Assembly: GCA_044226195.1 (NCBI GenBank)
Contig: JBGAHO010000016.1
Coordinates: 10,612-74,611, forward strand
From: RPQJ01 sp044226195
GTDB taxonomy: Bacteria; Pseudomonadota; Gammaproteobacteria; Steroidobacterales; Steroidobacteraceae
DNA length: 64,000 bases
Direction of reading: 5' to 3'
A program made the position numbers and the translations under genes. How positions within the stretch are numbered: the first letter of the stretch is position 1; every line of letters begins with the position of its first letter. Positions 1-9,717 of the stretch are shown here, in pieces. Under the pieces are notes generated by a model. The model did not search any database, had not been told where the DNA came from, and saw nothing but the letters and a program-made list of their open reading frames with translations.

Positions 1-316
1 GCTGGGCCGCGAGGGCCGCCCTGGCGACCGCGGCGGCGAAGGCCTGGAAGTCCTTCTCGCGGGCCACGAAGTCCGTCTCCGAGTTGACCTCGACCACCGC
101 GGCGGTCTTGCCGTCGGCCGAGTGCTCGATCGCGACCACGCCTTCGGCCGCCACTCGCCCGGCCTTCTTGTCGGCCTTGGCGAGCCCGGACTTGCGCATG
201 ATCTCGGCGGCGGCCTCGAGGTCGCCGTTGGTTTCGACCAGCGCCTTCTTGCACTCCATCATGCCGGCGCCGGTGCGCTCGCGCAGCGCCTTCACTGCTT
301 CAGCGGTGACGGCCAT
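1..316 (-). CDS. tsf: Elongation factor Ts, N-terminal 105 residues (partial)
   Basis: EF-Ts is the guanine nucleotide exchange factor that regenerates EF-Tu-GTP in the cytoplasm. Only the N-terminal part is in the window; the reading frame is still open at base 1. The visible part has the UBA-like N-terminus with the family motif ERTGAGMMECKKAL and the later EVNSETDFVAR motif. It starts 3 nt after the rpsB stop, and its Shine-Dalgarno (GAGGAG) lies inside the end of rpsB, so the two are almost certainly co-transcribed and translationally coupled. Many Gammaproteobacteria have a longer rpsB-tsf spacer, so this one is unusually short. Confidence 0.97.
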   Translation of the reverse strand, partial: MAVTAEAVKALRERTGAGMMECKKALVETNGDLEAAAEIMRKSGLAKADKKAGRVAAEGVVAIEHSADGKTAAVVEVNSETDFVAREKDFQAFAAAVARAALAAQ

Positions 317-319
317 GGA

Positions 320-1324
320 TCACTCCTCGACCTTGGCGGCCGGCGCAGCCTCGGCCGCCGGGGCAGCCGGGGCAGCCGGGGTCTCGGTCGCGGCCGGGCC
401 CTTCTTGCGAGAGGCTGCGCGACGAGCCATGAACGCTTCCGCGCTCTCCTCCGGGTCGGCCTCGACGAGTTCCTCGGCGCGCTGCTCGGCACCGGCGTCG
501 GCCGCTTCCGGCTTGCGACGCCCGCCCGCGGCCTTCTTCTTGGCCGGCGCGGCGCGGCGCTTCGGACCGCCCGTGCGGGCGCGCGGCTTGCCTTCCTCGT
601 CGAGTTCGACGAACTCGTCCTCGCCGACCGGCACTTCCGGGATCGTCGAGCGACCGTCGAGCACCGCGTCGGCCATGCCGGCCGCGTACAGCTGGATGGC
701 GCGCATGGCGTCGTCGTTGCCGGGGATCACGTAGCTGATGCCGTCCGGCGAGCAGTTGGTGTCGACCACCGCCACCACCGGGATGCCCAGCTTCTGGGCC
801 TCGTGGATGGCGATGTTCTCGTGGCCCACGTCGACCACGAACAGCACGTCCGGCAGGCCTTCCATGTCCTTGATGCCGCCGAGGCTGCGGTCGAGCTTCT
901 CGCGCTCGCGGCGCAGCATCTGCGCCTCGCGCTTGCCGCGCAGGTCGAGCTGGCCGTTGGCGATCATCTCGTCGATCTCGTGCAGGCGCTTGATCGACTG
1001 GCGGATGGTCTTGAAGTTGGTGAGCATGCCGCCGAGCCAGCGGTGGCTGACATAGGGCATGCCGCAACGCACGGCTTCCTTGGCAATGGCCTCGCGCGCC
1101 GAGCGCTTGGTGCCGACGAAGAGCACCTTGCCGCCGTCCGCGACCACGTTGCGCACGAAGCCCGCGGCCTCGTTGAACAACGGGAGCGAATGCTCGAGAT
1201 TGATGATGTGGATTCGGTTGCGTTCACCGAAGATGAAGGGGGCCATCTTCGGGTTCCAGAAGCGGGTCTGGTGTCCGAAATGGACACCCGCTTCCAGCAT
1301 CTGTCGCATGGACACGCTGGACAT
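320..1324 (-). CDS. rpsB: 30S ribosomal protein S2 with long charged C-terminal tail
   Basis: S2 is an essential protein of the small ribosomal subunit. The start is the ATG preceded by AAGGAG with an 8-nt gap, giving MSSVSMRQMLEAGVHFGHQT, the conserved S2 N-terminus. Residues 1 to about 230 hold the complete core (GVHFGHQTRFWNPKM, FVGTKRSAREAI, HRWLGGMLTN, IPVVAVVDTNCSP). The protein is 334 residues against about 240 in E. coli. The extra roughly 104 residues are a low-complexity Ala/Lys/Arg/Glu tail ending in a Pro/Ala run. First gene of the rpsB-tsf operon, divergent from map, with a good sigma-70 promoter upstream. Confidence 0.98.
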   Translation of the reverse strand: MSSVSMRQMLEAGVHFGHQTRFWNPKMAPFIFGERNRIHIINLEHSLPLFNEAAGFVRNVVADGGKVLFVGTKRSAREAIAKEAVRCGMPYVSHRWLGGMLTNFKTIRQSIKRLHEIDEMIANGQLDLRGKREAQMLRREREKLDRSLGGIKDMEGLPDVLFVVDVGHENIAIHEAQKLGIPVVAVVDTNCSPDGISYVIPGNDDAMRAIQLYAAGMADAVLDGRSTIPEVPVGEDEFVELDEEGKPRARTGGPKRRAAPAKKKAAGGRRKPEAADAGAEQRAEELVEADPEESAEAFMARRAASRKKGPAATETPAAPAAPAAEAAPAAKVEE

Positions 1325-1455
1325 TCGAGCACTCCTTGTTGGGTTGTGACCTCCACGCCCCCCATGCGGCGACCCGGTCCGTCCGAGGACTTTCCGGGCA
1401 CCCGGCCACATGTGCCGGCAGCGTGTGCGGATTTGATTGTGAAAAAAGGCGGCGC

Positions 1456-1483
1456 TTTATACCATAACTGCCCTTTTGTTCAA
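1456..1483 (-). promoter_or_regulatory. Sigma-70-type promoter for rpsB-tsf
   Basis: On the minus strand TTGAAC (1478-1483) and TATAAA (1456-1461) are separated by 16 nt. This is an AT-rich island in very GC-rich surroundings. It gives an rpsB leader of about 125 nt, long enough for autogenous S2 control, but I could not assign a known leader structure to it. Confidence 0.7.
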
Positions 1484-1531
1484 ACACTTGCGTGCCGCCC
1501 CGACGGGCGGGCGCCTGGACACCCCCGAACC

Positions 1532-2353
1532 ATGCAGCAGTCCGAACCGGCTCCCTCCTCCTGGCGGTCCGAGAACGCGTCCAGGATCAGCCTCAAGAGC
1601 GCGGAGGAACAGGCCGCCATGCGGGTGGCCGGCCGCCTGACGGCCGAGGTGCTGGACATGATCGGCGCCTACGTGGTGCCCGGCGTCAGCACCGACGAGC
1701 TGGACCAGATCTGCCACCGGCACATCGTCGAGGTCCAGCACGCGATCCCGGCCCCGCTCGGCTATCGCGGCTTCCCGAAGTCGATCTGCACTTCGGTCAA
1801 CCACGTGGTCTGCCACGGCATCCCGGGCGACCGCCGCCTCAAGCAGGGCGACATCGTCAACATCGACGTGACCGTCATCAAGGACGGCTTCCACGGCGAC
1901 TCGAGCCGCATGTTCCACGTGGGCAAGCCGCTGCCGCACGCCCAACGACTCACCGACCTCACCTACCAGGCGATGTGGCTCGGCATCCGCACCGTGCGCC
2001 CCGGGACGCGGCTCGGCGACATCGGCCACGCCATCCAGCGCTTCGTCGAGGCGGAGCACTGCTCGGTCGTCCGCGAGTACTGCGGCCACGGCATCGGTCG
2101 CGGCTTCCACGAAGACCCGCAGGTGCTGCACTACGGCACCCCGGGCACCGGCGTCGTCCTCGAGGCGGGCATGACCTTCACCATCGAGCCGATGGTGAAC
2201 GCCGGCCGCCGCGACGTGCGCCTGCTGCCCGACGGCTGGACGGTGATCACGCGCGACCATTCGCTCTCGGCCCAGTGGGAACACACGATCCTGGTCACCG
2301 ACACGGGCTGCGACGTGCTGACTCTCGGCGCCGACGAGCGCCCGCCGGCCTGA
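1532..2353 (+). CDS. map: Methionine aminopeptidase, type I
   Basis: Removes the N-terminal methionine from nascent proteins. The 273-residue product has the pita-bread fold and all metal ligands in context: the Asp pair in NIDVTVIKDGFHGDSS, the His of GHGIGRGFHEDP, the Glu of FTIEPMVNAG and the Glu of QWEHTILV. The ATG at 1532 gives a normal length; the frame is open far upstream only because it lies opposite rpsB. It is divergent from rpsB and ends one base before glnD, so map-glnD-dapC form one transcription unit. Confidence 0.96.
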   Translation: MQQSEPAPSSWRSENASRISLKSAEEQAAMRVAGRLTAEVLDMIGAYVVPGVSTDELDQICHRHIVEVQHAIPAPLGYRGFPKSICTSVNHVVCHGIPGDRRLKQGDIVNIDVTVIKDGFHGDSSRMFHVGKPLPHAQRLTDLTYQAMWLGIRTVRPGTRLGDIGHAIQRFVEAEHCSVVREYCGHGIGRGFHEDPQVLHYGTPGTGVVLEAGMTFTIEPMVNAGRRDVRLLPDGWTVITRDHSLSAQWEHTILVTDTGCDVLTLGADERPPA

Positions 2354-2354
2354 C

Positions 2355-5066
2355 ATGTCCGCCCACTCGTACGAAGAAATCGAGGCGTCCGCGGGACGCA
2401 TCGCCCTGCCCCCGTGGCCGTTCCTCGAGACCTGCGCGGCGGCGCTCGAGCAAGGCACCGACAGCGTCGCGGCGTTCCGCCAGGTCCTCGCGGACGGCGA
2501 TGCGAGCCTGAAGCAGCGGTTCGCAGACGACGAACCGGTCGAGGCACTGGTGCGCGACCGCGCCCGCCTCGTCGACATCGTGCTGCGCCGGGCATGGTCG
2601 CTGCACGTCGGCGCGCGCGAGAAGGACGTGGCCCTGATCGCGGTGGGCGGCTACGGGCGCGGCGAACTCCACCCGTGCTCGGACATCGACGTCCTGATCC
2701 TGCTGCCGAAGACTGACCTCGACGAAGGCCACGAGGGCCTCGAGAAGTTCCTCACGTTCCTGTGGGACATCGGGCTCGAGGTCGGGCACAGCGTGCGCAC
2801 GATCGACGACTGCCAGCGCGAGAGCGCGGCGGACGTGAGCGTTGCCACCACCTTCATCGAGGCACGGCTGCTGAGCGGCCCCGAGCGGCTGTTCCAGGCC
2901 ATGCGCCGCGCCCTCGGCCAGGAGAACATCTGGTCGTCGCAGGCATTCTTCGAGGCCAAGGTCGCCGAGCAGTCGGCGCGCCACCACCGTTACCACGATA
3001 CCGGCTACAACCTCGAGCCCAACGTCAAGGCGAGCCCCGGCGGGCTGCGCGACATCCAGACCATCGGCTGGGTCGCCAAGCGCCACTTCGGCGCGGAGAC
3101 GCTCGATGAACTGGTCGGCCACGGCTTCCTCACCGCGAGCGAGTTGCGCAAGCTCCGCCAGGCGCAGGCGTTCCTGTGGAAGGTGCGCTTCGCGTTGCAC
3201 GTGCTGACCGGCCGGCGCGAGGACCGGCTGCTGTTCGACCACCAGATCCGCATCGCGAAGATGTTCGGCTACGAGGACGCGAGCTACACCCTCGCCGTCG
3301 AGCAGTTCATGCAGCGGTACTACCGCACGGTCATGGACGTCAGCCTGCTGAACGAGATGCTGCTGCAGCTGTTCCGGGAGGCCATCCTGGCCGATGCGCC
3401 GGCTGCGATCGTGCCGCTGAATCCGCGCTTCCAGATCCGCAACGACTACCTGGAGATCACGGCCGAGGACACGTTCGCCCGCCACCCGTCGGCGATCCTC
3501 GAACTGTTCCGGCTGATGCAGGACCATCCCGAGATCCGCGGCGTGCGCGCGACGACCATCCGCTCGCTCGGCCGCCACCTGTGGCTGATCGACGAGGAGT
3601 TCCGCCAGAACCCGCGCCACCACCGCCTGTTCCTCGAACTGCTGCGCGCGCCGAACGGCGTCACGCACGAGTTCCGGCGCATGAACCTCTACGGCGTGCT
3701 CGGCCGCTACATCCCGGCCTTCGGCCGCGTCGTCGGCCGCATGCAGTACGACCTGTTCCACGCGTACACGGTCGATGCGCACATCCTGTTCGTGCTGCGC
3801 AACCTGCGCCGGCTCGCGCTGCCGCGCTTCGAGCACGAACTGCCCGAGCTGTCGCGCCTGATGTCGGCGATGCCGAAGCCCGAGATCGCCTATCTCGCGG
3901 CGCTGTTCCACGACATCGCCAAGGGGCGCGGCGGCGATCACTCCGAGCTCGGCTCGGTCGACGCCGACTCGTTCTGCCTCGAGCAGGGCCTGTCGCGCTA
4001 CGAGGCGCGCATGGTGGCGTGGCTGGTGCGCAATCACCTGACGTTCTCGGTGACTGCGCAGAAGAAGGACATCTCCGACCCGAAGGTGATCCAGGAATTC
4101 GCGCGGCAGGTCGGCGACCAGACCCACCTCGACTACCTGTACCTGCTCACGGTCGCCGACGTGCGCGGCACCAACCCGAAGCTGTGGAACTCCTGGAAGG
4201 CCTCGCTGTTCCACGACTTCTACGAGCGCGTGCGGCGCGTGCTGCGGCGGGGGCTCGAGGCGCCCGTCGACCACGAGGAACTCGCCGCCGAGACCAAGGC
4301 CAACGCGCTCGAGCTGCTTGCGCGCGAGCAGGTGACGCCCGAGGCGGCCGCCGGCGTCTGGGCGCGCTTCAACGAGCTGTACTTCCTGCGCCATTCGCCG
4401 GCCGAGGTCGCCTGGCACACGCGCCTGCTGCTCGACCGCGATCCGGCCGACACCTCGCCGCTGGTCGCCGTGCGCGACACGCCGGAGCGCGGCGGCAATG
4501 CGGTGCTGACGTTCGGACCGCACCGCCAGCAGAATTTCGCACGCACCACGGCGATGCTCGACCAGATGGGTCTCAACATCGTCGACGCACGCATCACGCC
4601 GCTCGACGGCGGCTTCGGCCTCGACACCTACCAGGTGCTCGAGGACAACGGCGCGCCGATCGCGGACCGCCAGCGCGCGCAGCAGATCGAGCAGCAGCTG
4701 TGGCGCGCCCTGCAGGATTCCGCCGCGCCGCGACCGGTGGTCACGCGCCGCGCGCCGCGCCAGGTGCGCATGTTCTCGACGCCGACCCAGATCACCTTCA
4801 GCGACGACGCGGTGCAGCCGCGCACCATCCTCGAGATCATCGCGGGTGACCGGCCGGGCCTGCTCTCGGAGGTCGGCCGCGTGTTCGAGGCGGAGCGCAT
4901 CGACGTCGGCACCGCCAAGATCATGACCATCGGCGAGCGGGCCGAGGACGTCTTCTACGTCACCGGTGAGCACGGCGGCCCGCTCGGCGAGGACGCCCGG
5001 CGTCACCTGCAGGAACAACTGGTGCAGACGCTCGACCGGCGTGAGGCGCCCTCCTCGCGCCCGTGA
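2355..5066 (+). CDS. glnD: Bifunctional PII uridylyltransferase/uridylyl-removing enzyme
   Basis: Nitrogen sensor that uridylylates PII proteins (GlnB/GlnK) when glutamine is low and removes UMP when it is high. The 903-residue product has the full layout: nucleotidyltransferase motif GGYGRGELHPCSDIDVL at about 98-114, GlnE-like linker, HD phosphohydrolase domain with HDIAKGRGGDHSELG near 519, and two C-terminal ACT domains near 710-790 (TFGPHRQQNFA) and 823-895 (IIAGDRPGLLSEV). Length is as in E. coli (about 890). It starts 1 nt after the map stop and overlaps the next start by 4 nt (GTGA). Confidence 0.97.
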   Translation: MSAHSYEEIEASAGRIALPPWPFLETCAAALEQGTDSVAAFRQVLADGDASLKQRFADDEPVEALVRDRARLVDIVLRRAWSLHVGAREKDVALIAVGGYGRGELHPCSDIDVLILLPKTDLDEGHEGLEKFLTFLWDIGLEVGHSVRTIDDCQRESAADVSVATTFIEARLLSGPERLFQAMRRALGQENIWSSQAFFEAKVAEQSARHHRYHDTGYNLEPNVKASPGGLRDIQTIGWVAKRHFGAETLDELVGHGFLTASELRKLRQAQAFLWKVRFALHVLTGRREDRLLFDHQIRIAKMFGYEDASYTLAVEQFMQRYYRTVMDVSLLNEMLLQLFREAILADAPAAIVPLNPRFQIRNDYLEITAEDTFARHPSAILELFRLMQDHPEIRGVRATTIRSLGRHLWLIDEEFRQNPRHHRLFLELLRAPNGVTHEFRRMNLYGVLGRYIPAFGRVVGRMQYDLFHAYTVDAHILFVLRNLRRLALPRFEHELPELSRLMSAMPKPEIAYLAALFHDIAKGRGGDHSELGSVDADSFCLEQGLSRYEARMVAWLVRNHLTFSVTAQKKDISDPKVIQEFARQVGDQTHLDYLYLLTVADVRGTNPKLWNSWKASLFHDFYERVRRVLRRGLEAPVDHEELAAETKANALELLAREQVTPEAAAGVWARFNELYFLRHSPAEVAWHTRLLLDRDPADTSPLVAVRDTPERGGNAVLTFGPHRQQNFARTTAMLDQMGLNIVDARITPLDGGFGLDTYQVLEDNGAPIADRQRAQQIEQQLWRALQDSAAPRPVVTRRAPRQVRMFSTPTQITFSDDAVQPRTILEIIAGDRPGLLSEVGRVFEAERIDVGTAKIMTIGERAEDVFYVTGEHGGPLGEDARRHLQEQLVQTLDRREAPSSRP

Positions 5067-6262
5067 ACCCGCGCCTCGCCCTGTTGCAGCCCTACCCGTT
5101 CGAGCGCCTGCGCGGACTGCTCGCGGGTGCGCAGCCGCCCGCTGGACTGCGCCACATTCCACTCTCGATCGGGGAGCCGAAGCACGCGCCGCCCGCATTC
5201 ATCGGCCAGGCGCTCGGCGCCTCGCTCTCCTCACTCGGCACCTATCCGCTGGCGATCGGCCTGCCGGAACTGCGCACCGCGGTCGCACGCTGGCTCGAGC
5301 GCCGGTTCGCGCTCCCGGACGGCGCGGTCCGGGCGGAGGACATGGTGTTGCCAGTCAACGGCACGCGCGAGGCCCTGTTCGCGTTCGTGCAGGCTGCAGT
5401 CGACGCCGGCACGACGCCTCGCCCGCTGGTGCTGATGCCCAATCCGTTCTACCAGATCTACGAAGGCGCAGCCCTGCTCGCCGGCGCGGAGCCGGCGTAC
5501 CTCAATTGCACCGCCGCCACGGGGTACCTGCCGGATCTCGAGGCGGTCCCGGCCTCAGTGTGGGAGCGCTGCCAGGTGCTGTTCCTGTGCTCGCCCGGCA
5601 ATCCGACGGGCGCGGTGCTGCCGCTCGATTACCTGCAGCACGCCCTGCGTCTCGCCGAGCGCCACGATTTCCTGATCGCGTCCGACGAGTGCTACTCGGA
5701 GCTGTACCACGACGAGGCGCAGCCGCCGCCCGGCCTGCTGCAGGCGGCGCACGCACTGGGCCACGCGGCATTCGAGCGCTGCGTGGTATTCCACAGCCTG
5801 TCGAAGCGGTCGAGCGTGCCCGGCCTGCGCTCGGGGTTCGTCGCGGGCGATGCCCGCGTACTCGCGCAGTTCCGGCTCTACCGCACCTATCACGGCTGCG
5901 CGGTGTCGGAACTCGTGCAGCGGGCCAGCATCCCGGCGTGGCAGGACGAGCAGCACGTGATCGAGAACCGTCGCCTGTATCGCGAGAAGTTCGCGCGCGT
6001 GGTGCCGATCCTCGGCGAGGTGCTGGAGGTCGAGCGTCCGGCCGGGGCGTTCTACCTCTGGCCCGAGGTCGGGGACGACGAGGCGTTCACGCGCGGGCTG
6101 TTCGCGCAGCAGCACGTGACCGTCGTGCCGGGTTCCTACCTCGCGCGCGACACGACCGACGGCAATCCGGGGCGGGGTCGTGCGCGCATCTCGCTCGTGG
6201 CCAGCGTCGACGACTGCGTCGAGGCCGCGCAGCGCGTCGTCGCGTACGTGCGCTCGGCCTGA
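5063..6262 (+). CDS. dapC: Succinyldiaminopimelate transaminase (DapC type)
   Basis: Fold-type I PLP aminotransferase that converts N-succinyl-2-amino-6-ketopimelate to N-succinyl-LL-diaminopimelate in lysine and peptidoglycan synthesis. The 399-residue product has the PLP-binding run SLSKRSSVPGLRSGF (Schiff-base Lys near 247), SPGNPTGAV and a conserved C-terminal Arg region. The GTG start overlaps the glnD TGA (GTGA), so it is translationally coupled. Position immediately before dapD supports the DapC assignment over a generic class I/II aminotransferase. Confidence 0.9.
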   Translation: MNPRLALLQPYPFERLRGLLAGAQPPAGLRHIPLSIGEPKHAPPAFIGQALGASLSSLGTYPLAIGLPELRTAVARWLERRFALPDGAVRAEDMVLPVNGTREALFAFVQAAVDAGTTPRPLVLMPNPFYQIYEGAALLAGAEPAYLNCTAATGYLPDLEAVPASVWERCQVLFLCSPGNPTGAVLPLDYLQHALRLAERHDFLIASDECYSELYHDEAQPPPGLLQAAHALGHAAFERCVVFHSLSKRSSVPGLRSGFVAGDARVLAQFRLYRTYHGCAVSELVQRASIPAWQDEQHVIENRRLYREKFARVVPILGEVLEVERPAGAFYLWPEVGDDEAFTRGLFAQQHVTVVPGSYLARDTTDGNPGRGRARISLVASVDDCVEAAQRVVAYVRSA

Positions 6263-6397
6263 CGCGCTGCGAAGGGCCCGCGAACCCGGCGGGCGCCGAC
6301 GACCCGTTCGCCGACCCGCAGCCAACGGCCCAGGGACATGGCCTCGGCGACTCTCTGCGCTAGACTGGTCGCGACAGCACCGAGGATCCCCGCCGAC

Positions 6398-7234
<837 letters not shown>

Positions 7235-7252
7235 CGCGACGCGCCCGCGAAC

Positions 7253-7948
7253 TCAGGCTGCGGCGTCGGTCCCTTCGACGACGTAGAGCACCTGCTCGGC
7301 GATGTTGGTGGCGTGGTCGCCGATGCGCTCGAGTCCCTTCAGCGCGAAGACGGTGTCGATGCTCGCCTGCACGAACCGCGAATCCTGCATGACGAATGAC
7401 ATGAGCTGGCGCAGCGCGGTGGCGAACTCGGCGTCGAGCTCGCGATCCTTCTCCAGCACGCTGCGCGCCAGACGCGCGTCCGATTCATCCGCCGCGCGCA
7501 CCGCGGCGCGCAGCATGCCCACCGACAGCTCGGCCATGTGGCGCAGGTAACGCGCGACCGCCGTCACCGGGTCGGTCTCGCCGCCGTGCGCCACCGCGAG
7601 CGCGAAGCGGGCGATCTTCTTGGCCTCGTCGCCGACGCGCTCGAGCTCGATGCCGATGCGTGCGACACCGTGCGCGAGACGCAGGTCGTTGGCGACCGGC
7701 TGCTGCAGGGCGATGTAGGTGAGGCTCTCCCGGTCGAGGCGCCGGTCGTATTCGTTGATCAGCGATTCGCGGGACAGCACCAGGTCGGCCAGCCGCGCAT
7801 CTCGCTCGAGCAGCGACCGCACCGCGCTCGACACCTGGTCGATGGCGAGGCCGCCCATCTCGACGGCGCTCAGGCGCAGTCCCGCGAGGCTCTGCTCGAC
7901 CGCCCGGGACGTGTGGGCCCGCTCCGGAGTCGAAACCAGGTCAGCCAT
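7253..7948 (-). CDS. phoU: Phosphate-signalling protein PhoU (first copy)
   Basis: Links Pst transporter activity to PhoR and dampens Pho signalling. The 231-residue product has two PhoU helical bundles with the repeat motif ARIGIELERVGDEAKKIA in the first half and LKGLERIGDHATNIAEQV in the second. It is the last gene of pstSCAB-phoU and its ATG overlaps the end of pstB by 8 bp. A second PhoU (13592-14335) lies in the same island, so this copy is most likely dedicated to the Pst complex. Confidence 0.94.
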   Translation of the reverse strand: MADLVSTPERAHTSRAVEQSLAGLRLSAVEMGGLAIDQVSSAVRSLLERDARLADLVLSRESLINEYDRRLDRESLTYIALQQPVANDLRLAHGVARIGIELERVGDEAKKIARFALAVAHGGETDPVTAVARYLRHMAELSVGMLRAAVRAADESDARLARSVLEKDRELDAEFATALRQLMSFVMQDSRFVQASIDTVFALKGLERIGDHATNIAEQVLYVVEGTDAAA

Positions 7949-8774
7949 AACGCCCCGTGATGTAGTCCTCGGTGGCCTTCTTCGCCGGGTTGGTGAAGAT
8001 CTTCGAGGTCGCGTCCACCTCCACCAGCTCGCCGAGGTACATGAAGGCCGTGAAGTCGGACACGCGCGCCGCCTGCTGCATGTTGTGGGTCACGATCAGG
8101 ATGGTGACGCGGCTGCGCAGCTCGGTGATCAGTTCCTCGATCTTGGCCGTCGCGATCGGGTCGAGCGCCGACGTCGGCTCGTCGAACAGCAGGATCTCCG
8201 GCTCGGTCGCCAGCGCCCGCGCGATGCACAGTCGCTGCATCTGGCCGCCCGAGAGTGCCAGCGCGGAATCGTCGAGCCGGTCCTTCACTTCGTCCCAGAT
8301 CGCCGCGCCGCGCAGCGCCTTCTCGACGCGCTCGGCGAGGTCGACGCGATTCTTCAGCCCGCGCAGGCGCAGGCCGTACGCCACGTTCTCGAACACGCTC
8401 TTCGGGAAGGGGTTCGGCTTCTGGAACACCATGCCGATGCGCATGCGCACCTCGATCGGGTCCACGTCCGGCCCGACCAGGTTGATGTCGTCCGGGCGCA
8501 GGTGGATCGACCCGGCGTAGCGCGTGTCCGGCTGCAGGTCGTGCATGCGGTTGAAACAGCGCAGGAAGGTGCTCTTGCCGCAGCCGGACGGTCCGATCAG
8601 CGCCGTCACCTGGTGCTCGGGGATCGCGAGGTTGATGCGCTTGAGGGCCTGGTTCTGGCCGTACCAGAAGTCCAGGTTCTCGGCGGTGGCCTTGGCCGGG
8701 TTGGCGCGCGCGGCGGCGCGCTGCTCGACGCTGATCGACAGGGCGCTCGGCCCGGCAGGGGCGACGGTATTCAT
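7941..8774 (-). CDS. pstB: Phosphate ABC transporter ATPase PstB
   Basis: ATPase subunit of the high-affinity phosphate importer. The 277-residue product has Walker A GPSGCGKST, signature LSGGQMQRL, Walker B LLFDEPTSALDP and the PstB-typical MVFQKPNPFPKSVFENVAYG. It has about 20 more N-terminal residues than E. coli PstB. It overlaps phoU by 8 bp and follows pstA by 10 bp, in the conserved order S-C-A-B-U. Confidence 0.97.
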   Translation of the reverse strand: MNTVAPAGPSALSISVEQRAAARANPAKATAENLDFWYGQNQALKRINLAIPEHQVTALIGPSGCGKSTFLRCFNRMHDLQPDTRYAGSIHLRPDDINLVGPDVDPIEVRMRIGMVFQKPNPFPKSVFENVAYGLRLRGLKNRVDLAERVEKALRGAAIWDEVKDRLDDSALALSGGQMQRLCIARALATEPEILLFDEPTSALDPIATAKIEELITELRSRVTILIVTHNMQQAARVSDFTAFMYLGELVEVDATSKIFTNPAKKATEDYITGRYG

Positions 8775-8784
8775 CGTGCGTGAC

Positions 8785-9717
8785 TCACCAGTTGATCTTC
8801 TTGCGGAAGCGGTAGCGGATCCAGATCGCCACCGCGTTCATCAGCAGCGTCATGCCGAGCAGGATCGCGCCGGCCGCGGCGGCGTTCGACTGGAAGGCCT
8901 GGTCCGGCCGCGACACCCAGTTGAACATCTGGATCGGCATCGCCGTGAATTCGCTGCGCAGCCACTCGGCATTCAGGAACGGGAACTCGCCGCTCACCGG
9001 CGCGGGCGGCAGGAACGCGATGAAGCTCAGCGCGCCGATGGTGATGATCGGGGCCGTCTCGCCGATCGCCCGCGACAGGCCGAGGATCAGGCCGGTGAGG
9101 ATGCCGCCCGTCGAGTACGGCAGGACGTGATCGCGCGTCACTTCCCAGCGGGTCGCGCCGAGCCCGTAGGCCGCTTCACGGATCGCCTTCGGCACCGCGC
9201 GCAGCGACTCGCGGGTCGCCACGATGACAATCGGCAGGATCAGCAGCGCGAGGGTGAGCCCGGCGGTGAGGATGCTCTGCCCGAGGCCGAAGGTGTAAAC
9301 GAACAACCCTAGCGCCAGCAGGCCGTACACGATCGAGGGCACGCCGGCGAGGTTGGTGACGTTGATCTCGATGACGTTGGTGAGCCAGTTCTTGGCCGCG
9401 TATTCCTCGAGATAGATCGCCGCTGCGACGCCCACGGGCAGCGCGACCAGCGCCGTCACCAGCATGATCAGCGAGGTCCCGACCCAGGCCGAAAGGATGC
9501 CGGCTCGCTCGGCTTTGCGCGACGGGAAGTTCATGAAGAAGTCCCAGCCGAAGCGCTCGGCGCCGCGATGCACGAGGTCGAGGAACAGCGCGCCGAGCAG
9601 GCCGAGGCAGGCGAGCAGCACGACCAGGCCGACGACCATGAACACGCCGTCGAGGCGCTTGCGCCAGCGCAGCCCGTGGCGGATCTCGGCGAGCGTCAGC
9701 TCCGCGGTGGCGGCCAT
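8785..9717 (-). CDS. pstA: Phosphate ABC transporter permease PstA
   Basis: Inner-membrane permease of the Pst complex. The 310-residue product has an N-terminal membrane segment (VFMVVGLVVLLACLGLLGAL), a periplasmic loop and five further membrane segments, with the EAA-like loop AIREAAYGLGATRWEV and LGLSRAIGETAPI. The ATG overlaps the TGA of pstC (ATGA). The frame is open upstream inside pstC, but the pstC overlap and the conserved N-terminus fix the start at 9717. Confidence 0.95.
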   Translation of the reverse strand: MAATAELTLAEIRHGLRWRKRLDGVFMVVGLVVLLACLGLLGALFLDLVHRGAERFGWDFFMNFPSRKAERAGILSAWVGTSLIMLVTALVALPVGVAAAIYLEEYAAKNWLTNVIEINVTNLAGVPSIVYGLLALGLFVYTFGLGQSILTAGLTLALLILPIVIVATRESLRAVPKAIREAAYGLGATRWEVTRDHVLPYSTGGILTGLILGLSRAIGETAPIITIGALSFIAFLPPAPVSGEFPFLNAEWLRSEFTAMPIQMFNWVSRPDQAFQSNAAAAGAILLGMTLLMNAVAIWIRYRFRKKINW

